6,162 bases of DNA from Roseibacillus sp. (GTDB taxonomy: Bacteria > Verrucomicrobiota > Verrucomicrobiia > Verrucomicrobiales > Akkermansiaceae): positions 1 through 6,162 of the forward strand of contig PBTP01000110.1 of the NCBI GenBank assembly GCA_002729275.1. The letters are read 5' to 3'. Numbering within the stretch: position 1 is the first letter of the stretch; every line of letters starts with the position of its first letter. A program made the position numbers and the translations under genes. This document shows positions 1 through 4,684 of this stretch, piece by piece. A model generated the notes under the pieces. It was not told the origin of the DNA. It worked only from the letters and a program-made list of their open reading frames with translations, and ran no database searches.

Positions 1-1
1 T

Positions 2-919
2 ATTGGACTCCTAAGTGCCCTTAAATACAAAATTCCGGAGCGTCTTTACCTTGGAGCCAACCGTAAGGCTGGAACGCCCTTTGCCTCCTATTTCTTGTAT
101 CCAAAAAAAGACCAGCACCTCGATAGCCTCTCGGGGCAGCTTTACGAATACGTTGCTAATGGAGCCAAGTTTCTCCACAGCTCCGGCAAATACAGCATGC
201 TCGGAAAAGGTGGTGGCACAGGGGAAGAAAGCCTCGATGTTCTTCTCGTTATGCAGGAGAAGAACCCTTTCCCACTCCACCCTGACCGGGCCGAAGGAGG
301 CGACTTCATTAGAAAGGGATCCATCCAGCTGATCCCCTCGGCACTAAAGGTAGGAAGCAATACGCACGGTGACTCCTATGGCCAGTTTGGCTGGGACAAC
401 TACTACGGTAAAGGAAGCAGGTGGATTCGTCGAAGTGTCCTGACAAAAGAGGGTTTTCTAATCGTATCGGACACCTATACCCCCTCTTCCGAAATGGAAG
501 GCGGATACCTCGGTGGCCCGATATGGCACCTGGCGCGCGAGGACGGCCAGAAGGATGGCCCCCGGGCGGAATCGTGGTTCGATGCCCCTGCCTTCGAACA
601 CGCATGGTGGCAGAAATCTCCCCAGCGGATTCGACTCACCCTGCATCCGGGAAAAGGAATCAGATTTGGCCAACTTCGCCAAAAATCCTCACAGGACCTC
701 GATCCCAACATCACTTCATACGCATATCGCCCGGTCACACCGGGGAAGCCTGCCCGCTTTCTTAGTGTTTTCACCCCCTACCCCGCCGGCACCCTCCCTC
801 CGGAGATCGACACGGTCATCTCGGACCAAGGGGCCTGCTCAGTCTTATTCGCTGACCTCAAGGTGCATATTGACCCAGATGGAAGGTGGCGCGTCATGAG
901 GACACAGAGCCGGAACTGA
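2..919 (+). CDS. Heparinase II/III-like polysaccharide lyase, C-terminal part (5' truncated by window)
   Basis: The frame is open from the first bases of the window, with no upstream stop, and ends at TGA 917-919. The visible 305 residues are therefore the C-terminal part of a larger protein, and the TTG at 95 is internal. Residues 122-160 run through an H-x-D-x-Y-G-x-F region, then 'SRWIRRSVL' and 'GFLIVSDTYTPS'. 'GGPIWHL' (171-177) and 'RFLSVFTPYPAG' (252-263) follow. This order (H/D/Y stretch, Arg-rich strand, 'hydrophobic-V-S-D' strand, 'WHL', late 'FxPY') resembles the beta-sandwich domain that follows the alpha/alpha toroid in heparinase II/III and related lyases, which cleave uronate-containing polysaccharides outside the cytoplasm by beta-elimination. 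The catalytic toroid and any signal peptide lie upstream and cannot be seen. The gene converges on the anti-sigma gene. The family call rests on pattern recognition only; another beta-sandwich carbohydrate enzyme is possible. Confidence 0.6.
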   Translation: MGLLSALKYKIPERLYLGANRKAGTPFASYFLYPKKDQHLDSLSGQLYEYVANGAKFLHSSGKYSMLGKGGGTGEESLDVLLVMQEKNPFPLHPDRAEGGDFIRKGSIQLIPSALKVGSNTHGDSYGQFGWDNYYGKGSRWIRRSVLTKEGFLIVSDTYTPSSEMEGGYLGGPIWHLAREDGQKDGPRAESWFDAPAFEHAWWQKSPQRIRLTLHPGKGIRFGQLRQKSSQDLDPNITSYAYRPVTPGKPARFLSVFTPYPAGTLPPEIDTVISDQGACSVLFADLKVHIDPDGRWRVMRTQSRN

Positions 920-925
920 GCGCCT

Positions 926-967
926 CCGATCAAAGCTGTCAGGGCCCTGTCGCCCTGACCAGATCGG
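926..967. terminator. Nested hairpin, possible bidirectional terminator between convergent genes
   Basis: GTCAGGGC (938-945) pairs perfectly with GCCCTGAC (952-959) around a 6-nt loop. CCGATC (926-931) pairs with GATCGG (962-967) as an outer stem, separated by unequal internal loops of 6 and 2 nt. The structure lies 6 nt after the stop of the lyase-like gene and contains the stop codon of the anti-sigma gene (939-941). No long T run follows on either strand (only 'AGCTTTG' on the minus strand), so it is not a textbook intrinsic terminator. Placement between converging genes is the main support. Confidence 0.45.
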
Positions 968-1916
968 TCAGAACCTGCTCCTCGCACTCACTCAGGAAAA
1001 ACAATATCCTGCTCTCGAACCTCTGAGCGACCACTGCCACCCCCGTCTCGGGGCACGTCCAACAGTCGGCAGCAACCCGCCATCCAGCAGGAGCATCCTT
1101 GATCGGCATGGTCGGAACCACGAAGACGTGAACCGGAACATTCTCCACCTCGAAACAGAGATGGGCCGCTCGGGCCTCTCCGACCGTAGATACCCGGCAA
1201 CCCAAGAGTTGCCCTCCAGAAATCTTCCGGGGAAGAGCCCTGAAATCAAACCGAGGCCCTCCCTCTGCCCGAATCCAATCCTGATAGCCATAAAGGTCAT
1301 TTCCCTGAAGTTCGAATGGCAACTCTTGACTAACCACAACGAGGGCCTCCCGGCCGAGGGCCTGCAATGTCATTGGTTCCCTCCCGCTGGCCATGGAATC
1401 GGGGTTGCTGGAGGTCAACTCGAAGGCGACAAAGGCACCGACCACAAGCAACCCCGTCAGAAGAACGACCTTCATCATTCCCTCCTTTCGCTTCCCGGAA
1501 CTCGTGTAGTCCAGAGAATATCCCGGACTTGTAAGACCACTGGCCCTACCTGCGATCTCCACTTTCAACACCGTCATCTGGTTTCGATCGGATATTCCTG
1601 CAGGAGACTGGGGCTGCACGGAGGAACGCTCCTCTCTACGGCCTGCCTCGTTCCCTGCCAGCTCTTCCGAAGAAGCTCCCGTTCCCTGCTCTAAACTAAC
1701 TGCAGTCAGAATCTCATTCATCAGGGCAGGAGGGACCGGGACATCCTCAAAAGCTGCAGCGATAATAGAGTCCCGCCGGCGTTCAGCCAAAAGCCAGGCC
1801 CCGAGAACGGAATCCTCTGCGGCCACGATCAGGGCCTCCTCAAAATCGGCACTCGCTTTGTCCGTTCCATCAGGACGAAGGCTCTGCAGAATAAAGCGTG
1901 CCTGCTCTCTATTCAT
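939..1916 (-). CDS. Membrane-anchored anti-sigma factor, cognate to the upstream ECF sigma factor
   Basis: This protein probably binds and silences the adjacent ECF sigma factor and releases it on an extracytoplasmic signal. The cytoplasmic N-terminus (about residues 1-75) starts 'MNREQARFILQSLRPDG' and is mostly helical, with no HxxxCxxC zinc anti-sigma motif. A low-complexity, Ser/Gln/Glu-rich linker follows. One hydrophobic segment lies at about 149-167 ('VVLLTGLLVVGAFVAF'), after a 'KRKEGMMK' positive patch, so the C-terminal ~155 residues should be outside the membrane. That part has 'GGQLLGCRVSTVG' and 'CFEVENVPVHVFVVP', similar to the C-terminal fold of RsiW-type regulators, plus a CWTC motif at 285-288. 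The ATG at 1916 is preferred over the one at 1931 because AGGAG sits 4 nt upstream of it and family members begin with this MNxExA pattern. The gene overlaps the sigma gene end by 8 nt, implying translational coupling. It is 325 aa. Confidence 0.75.
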   Translation of the reverse strand: MNREQARFILQSLRPDGTDKASADFEEALIVAAEDSVLGAWLLAERRRDSIIAAAFEDVPVPPALMNEILTAVSLEQGTGASSEELAGNEAGRREERSSVQPQSPAGISDRNQMTVLKVEIAGRASGLTSPGYSLDYTSSGKRKEGMMKVVLLTGLLVVGAFVAFELTSSNPDSMASGREPMTLQALGREALVVVSQELPFELQGNDLYGYQDWIRAEGGPRFDFRALPRKISGGQLLGCRVSTVGEARAAHLCFEVENVPVHVFVVPTMPIKDAPAGWRVAADCWTCPETGVAVVAQRFESRILFFLSECEEQVLTDLVRATGP

Positions 1917-2370
1917 TATTCTCCTCTGCATCTCTACGCCTGAGTTGTTCTTTACCCTTGGATATTTGCGCCATCACTGTTCCGACGGGAAGGTCGAGAA
2001 TGGTAGCAATCTCTCTGTAGTCGTGTCGCTGCAGATAAAACAGAGTCAAGGTAGGGAGCAGGTCGGGCCCAAGCGAGCCGAGTGGTTCGACCAAGTCTCC
2101 TGGCTTACTGGAGACTGCGGCGGCGGACGGCATCGCCTTCCTGAGAGTATCCCCTTGCGATCCAAAGCGCCCTAAGTGCTCTCGGTACAAAGCCGAGAAG
2201 AGCCCCGTATGGACTTTTTCGCGCTCCAAATTCTCTGCTCCCCGACGGCTCCAGATAACGAACGTCTGTGTTACCAGATCAACCGCCCGGTCCATATCCC
2301 GAACAAGCGAGAGGGCAAACCTGTATAACGGCCGGTTGTAGACGTCGACGAGCTCCTCGAATTGGGTCAT
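1909..2370 (-). CDS. ECF-type RNA polymerase sigma factor
   Basis: This is a small sigma-70 family protein that directs RNA polymerase to a specific regulon. Region 2 covers about residues 4-65, with 'FEELVDVYNRPLYRFALSLV' followed by 'AVDLVTQTFVIW', the counterpart of the usual 'AEDLVQETFL' core-binding helix. A linker follows, and region 4 lies at about 105-146, with the helix-turn-helix 'YREIATILDLPVGTVMAQIS' followed by 'KGKEQLRRR'. There is no region 1.1 or region 3, as expected for an ECF sigma. The ATG at 2370 gives 153 aa beginning directly with region 2. The frame stays open to an ATG at 2448 (179 aa), but those extra residues are Lys/Arg-rich and unlike the family. Neither start has a convincing Shine-Dalgarno. 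The stop TAG (1909-1911) overlaps the anti-sigma start, so the two form an operon. The target regulon is not evident; the flanking carbohydrate genes are candidates. Confidence 0.87.
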   Translation of the reverse strand: MTQFEELVDVYNRPLYRFALSLVRDMDRAVDLVTQTFVIWSRRGAENLEREKVHTGLFSALYREHLGRFGSQGDTLRKAMPSAAAVSSKPGDLVEPLGSLGPDLLPTLTLFYLQRHDYREIATILDLPVGTVMAQISKGKEQLRRRDAEENNE

Positions 2371-2570
2371 ACTTTCACAGGCTTTAACTCTTCGTTTCTC
2401 CAAATTGCGGGGGCCTTTTTTCAACATCCTGCGATTGGCCGCAGGCACAAAAATCTCAGAATCCGTTAACGCTCTTCAGGAGGACACGTTGGCCCGAATC
2501 GCGCCGGGAAGCAATCTGCATTCCTTCTTCCCTCCAACGGATCTCCCTGCTTCACTTCTTCTCTAACGCC
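2371..2570. promoter_or_regulatory. Divergent intergenic region between sigma factor and DUF6807 genes
   Basis: These 200 nt must hold the promoters for both the sigma/anti-sigma pair (minus) and the DUF6807 gene (plus). I searched for sigma-70-like and ECF-like (GAAC / TC) elements and found none with good spacing on either strand, so no promoter is assigned. Visible structure: a perfect GC-rich hairpin, CCTGCG (2428-2433) and CGCAGG (2440-2445) with a 6-nt loop, in the sigma leader; a G5CCT6 tract at 2409-2421; and a short SD-preceded open frame at 2489-2566. Confidence 0.5.
2478..2566 (+). promoter_or_regulatory. Possible leader peptide (25 codons) with strong SD, upstream of DUF6807 gene
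   Basis: A consensus AGGAGG (2478-2483) sits 5 nt before a TTG (2489-2491). This opens a 25-codon frame (MARIAPGSNLHSFFPPTDLP then ASLLL) ending at TAA 2564-2566, 4 nt before the ATG of the DUF6807 gene. That ATG has no SD of its own (it is preceded by 'CTTCTTCTCTAACGCC'). The arrangement would suit termination-reinitiation coupling. The frame differs from the downstream gene, so it is not an N-terminal extension. A chance SD remains quite possible because the start is TTG and the peptide has no recognised family. Confidence 0.25.
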
Positions 2571-3521
2571 ATGCGCACGCTCAACCTTACTTTCGCCCTC
2601 TCCCTGCTCTCGGCTATTTCCCTTTCCGCCGACATCGCCATCAATCTCAAACAGGAGAACAAAAATCTGAAGGTCCTCGTCGATGGGAAGCTCTTCACCG
2701 AATATCACGGGAATACCCGCGTTCCATGCCTCTACCCCCTGATGAGCCACTCCGGAACCCATCTCACGAGGCAGTATCCTTTCGTCAAGGGCGTCGCCGG
2801 GGAAAAATCAGACCACCCTCATCATACCGGTTTCTGGTTCACGCATGGAAATGTCAACGGGCATGACTTCTGGCATAAGGATGACTGTAAGATCGTCACA
2901 CGTAGTCTCGGGGAGTTCAAGGTCAGCAAGCACAAGGATCAGGCCAGCGCGAGCTTCACGGCGGAACTGGCCTGGGAAGCGAAAGGGAAGCCCATCCTTT
3001 TGGAGAAGCGCCAGTATACGATCACCATCGCGGGAACGACCAGCCACGTTGATGTCACCTCCTCGATGGAACCGGTCGGGGACAAGGTCACCTTCGGGGA
3101 CACCAAGGAAGGGAGTTTCGCCATCCGGACGGCTCCGTCTCTGCGCCTAGTGGGCGAAGTGGCCAAGGGAAAAATTACCAACAGCGAGGGAGTAAAGGAT
3201 AACGACGCATGGGGAAAAAGGGCTCGCTGGGTTGCCTATCACGGCCCTGACTCAGCTGGCACACCCCAGGTGATTGCCATTCTTGATCATAACAAGAATT
3301 TACGCCACCCCACGTGGTGGCATGCCCGGAACTACGGTCTCCTGACCGCAAACCCCTTTGGAATACGGGCCTTCCGGGACAACTCGGTAAAGGGTAGCGG
3401 CGACTTCCACCTCAACAAGGGCCAGAGCCTGACACAACGCTATCGACTTCTCCTTCACGAAGGCAGCTTGGAGAGTTCAAAGATCGAAGAGGCTTGGACC
3501 TCATTTGCTGCGGGCAAGTAA
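2571..3521 (+). CDS. Secreted DUF6807 ('PmoA' family) protein
   Basis: The 316-aa product belongs to the family once labelled 'methane oxygenase PmoA' (DUF6807). That name is misleading: these are not subunits of particulate methane monooxygenase. The family is common in planctomycetes, Verrucomicrobia and Bacteroidetes, often near sugar-degradation genes, and to my knowledge its biochemical role is unsettled. Signature segments are visible: 'DHPHHTGFWFTHG' (81-93) with 'NGHDFW' (96-101), and 'NLRHPTWWHARNYGLLTANP' (243-262) with 'FGIRAF' (263-268). These His/Trp-rich clusters may line an active or ligand site. An N-terminal signal peptide is likely: a short positive N-end, hydrophobic 'LTFALSLLSAISLSA' and a probable cleavage before Asp21. 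The ATG at 2571 is chosen because it places the signal peptide at the N-terminus; it lacks an SD. The gene is divergent from the sigma gene and converges on the methyltransferase gene with an 18-nt gap. Confidence 0.87.
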   Translation: MRTLNLTFALSLLSAISLSADIAINLKQENKNLKVLVDGKLFTEYHGNTRVPCLYPLMSHSGTHLTRQYPFVKGVAGEKSDHPHHTGFWFTHGNVNGHDFWHKDDCKIVTRSLGEFKVSKHKDQASASFTAELAWEAKGKPILLEKRQYTITIAGTTSHVDVTSSMEPVGDKVTFGDTKEGSFAIRTAPSLRLVGEVAKGKITNSEGVKDNDAWGKRARWVAYHGPDSAGTPQVIAILDHNKNLRHPTWWHARNYGLLTANPFGIRAFRDNSVKGSGDFHLNKGQSLTQRYRLLLHEGSLESSKIEEAWTSFAAGK

Positions 3522-3539
3522 TCTCCGCGTCGGCATTTG

Positions 3540-3559
3540 CTAAGTCCGCCGCCACTTAG
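3540..3559. repeat. Short inverted repeat at the convergent gene junction
   Basis: CTAAGT (3540-3545) and ACTTAG (3554-3559) are perfect 6-nt complements around an 8-nt C-rich loop. They overlap the last codons and stop of the methyltransferase gene and begin 18 nt after the DUF6807 stop. The stem is short and A/T-rich and has no T run, so its role as a terminator is doubtful. Confidence 0.25.
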
Positions 3560-4262
3560 TCAGAAGTGCCACGGTCCATTGGAACTTGCGTGCAGTCTCC
3601 CTGATTAGAAAAGGCTCATCGTGCTCTTCCAGAAGATCGAAGGACCCACCCAGTTCCATTTTGAGCCACTCCAAGGTCTTCCCCGGCGGCCAGTAATGCC
3701 TCGGAGTAAATTCCTCCAACCAGGTGCAGGGCGTAGTCAAAACTAATTCCCCTCCCAGCCTGACAAGACTCGGCAGGCGCTCCAGAAGAAGGGCCGGGGC
3801 TCTCAGGCGACACAGGAGATTGGCCGCCAGAACCCGGTCAAAGTCTCCAAGGTCTGCTCTAAGGTTCATGGCGTCCCCCTGCTCGAACGTAATGCATTCG
3901 GGCCGCGCATCTGCAGGTGCCTGGACATCAACAGACTCCAAAAGACTGCCCTCAGTAAGCCGGGACACCTCGCATCTCCCTCGCTCCTGCATATCTATCC
4001 CCGCTTCGACAAAGGAGTGTGAATAGTCGATGGCTACAACCTCTCCAGCCAACCGGGACATCTCGAAAGCAGATCGACCCACTGCACACCCAAGGTCCAA
4101 GGCCCTGTCCACAAGTCCCGGTGAGAACCTTTCAACGATTCTCTTTGGGAAATCGAGGGCCCGATCAGGGCCTCCTCCCCAACCATGAATCTGTTCAGGT
4201 CTCCCATAATGGAAGAGCAGATACTCGTCCCTCAGACGCTCTGACTCGTATATGTTCGCCAT
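3540..4262 (-). CDS. Stand-alone OvoA C-terminal-like 4-mercaptohistidine N1-methyltransferase (putative)
   Basis: This is a SAM-dependent class I methyltransferase of 240 aa that matches the C-terminal domain of OvoA. In ovothiol A synthesis that domain methylates 4-mercaptohistidine (also numbered 5-thiohistidine) on an imidazole nitrogen. Visible motifs: N-terminal 'NIYESERLRDEYLLFHYG' (3-20); SAM motif I 'ALDLGCAVGR' (54-63); acidic ribose-binding 'AIDYS' (77-81); 'EQGDAM' (127-132); 'NLLCRL' (148-153); 'LTTPCTWLEEFTP' (175-187); and a C-terminal 'PFLIRETARKFQW' (217-229). The last two stretches are diagnostic of the OvoA-C group. The protein starts directly with the family's N-terminal motif, so the ATG at 4262 is well placed although its SD is poor. 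The FGE-like sulfoxide synthase part of OvoA is absent here and nowhere else in the window. The gene follows the cupin gene by 35 nt on the same strand and is the last of the group. The substrate is inferred from family only. Confidence 0.87.
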   Translation of the reverse strand: MANIYESERLRDEYLLFHYGRPEQIHGWGGGPDRALDFPKRIVERFSPGLVDRALDLGCAVGRSAFEMSRLAGEVVAIDYSHSFVEAGIDMQERGRCEVSRLTEGSLLESVDVQAPADARPECITFEQGDAMNLRADLGDFDRVLAANLLCRLRAPALLLERLPSLVRLGGELVLTTPCTWLEEFTPRHYWPPGKTLEWLKMELGGSFDLLEEHDEPFLIRETARKFQWTVALLTKWRRT

Positions 4263-4297
4263 TCTTGTTCAAATTGACTCGTTCCAACCACCGGGCC

Positions 4298-4684
4298 TCA
4301 GTGGACGGGCTCAACTCCCTCTACGGCGGCGTCACTTTCATCGTAGTAGAAATCATCAGGATCGAATTTGGGCACGGAGATATTAAACAACCTTAGCTTC
4401 CCTATTCCCCGGTGCCGGCACCCAGGTTTGATCATGACCGCTGAGAGGGGTTTTACCGGAATCAAGTCACCGTCCAACTCTAGGTAGCCCTCTCCTTCGA
4501 GGACAACATAGATCTCTGTGGTCTTCCGATGGTAGTGGCACGTTGGCTCGTCCGCGAGGTCCAACAGGTGCACCGAAGCAGGACCGTCCTGACTATCCGC
4601 AAATGCCCTCCGGACGACACCACAGCAGCAATCCTGTTCGGCAAGGCCGGCAAAATTGACTTCCTCGTACCTTTTCATGGGCAT
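4298..4684 (-). CDS. Single-domain cupin protein
   Basis: This is a small cytoplasmic beta-barrel protein of 128 aa. Cupin motif 1 is complete: H50-x-H52-x4-E57-x6-G64 in 'CHYHRKTTEIYVVLEGEG', giving a likely 2-His/1-Glu metal site. Motif 2 is 'KPGCRHRG' (86-93), where H91 would be the fourth ligand. The C-terminal 'SVPKFDPDDFYYDE' is typical of many single-domain cupins whose tail follows the barrel. Three adjacent cysteines (19-21) are unusual. The ATG at 4684 is chosen because it overlaps the upstream gene's TAA as TAATG, implying translational coupling; a second ATG lies two codons further in at 4678. The frame continues upstream inside the neighbouring gene, but that part is not cupin-like. 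Cupins of this size can be metal-dependent oxygenases, isomerases or small-molecule binders, and nothing here fixes the reaction. Sitting between an M29-like enzyme and a mercaptohistidine methyltransferase, it is probably part of the same pathway. Confidence 0.85.
   Translation of the reverse strand: MPMKRYEEVNFAGLAEQDCCCGVVRRAFADSQDGPASVHLLDLADEPTCHYHRKTTEIYVVLEGEGYLELDGDLIPVKPLSAVMIKPGCRHRGIGKLRLFNISVPKFDPDDFYYDESDAAVEGVEPVH

Noticed and set aside
95..919. A complete gene starting at TTG 95
   Set aside because: The same frame stays open without a stop back to base 2 and reads as ordinary protein, so the TTG is internal and the gene is truncated by the window edge.
1128..1694. 188-codon open frame on the plus strand
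   Set aside because: It lies antisense inside the anti-sigma gene, has no recognisable domain, and the opposite strand carries a membrane segment, a good SD and a cognate sigma partner.
2371..2448. N-terminal extension of the sigma factor to an ATG at 2448
   Set aside because: The 26 extra residues are basic and unrelated to sigma region 2, which begins right after the ATG at 2370; the extension also crosses the GC-rich hairpin.
2466..2762. 98-codon open frame on the minus strand across the DUF6807 start
   Set aside because: It overlaps the signal peptide and N-terminal domain of a clear family protein and shows no domain of its own; its Glu/Gly-rich make-up is what antisense reading produces.
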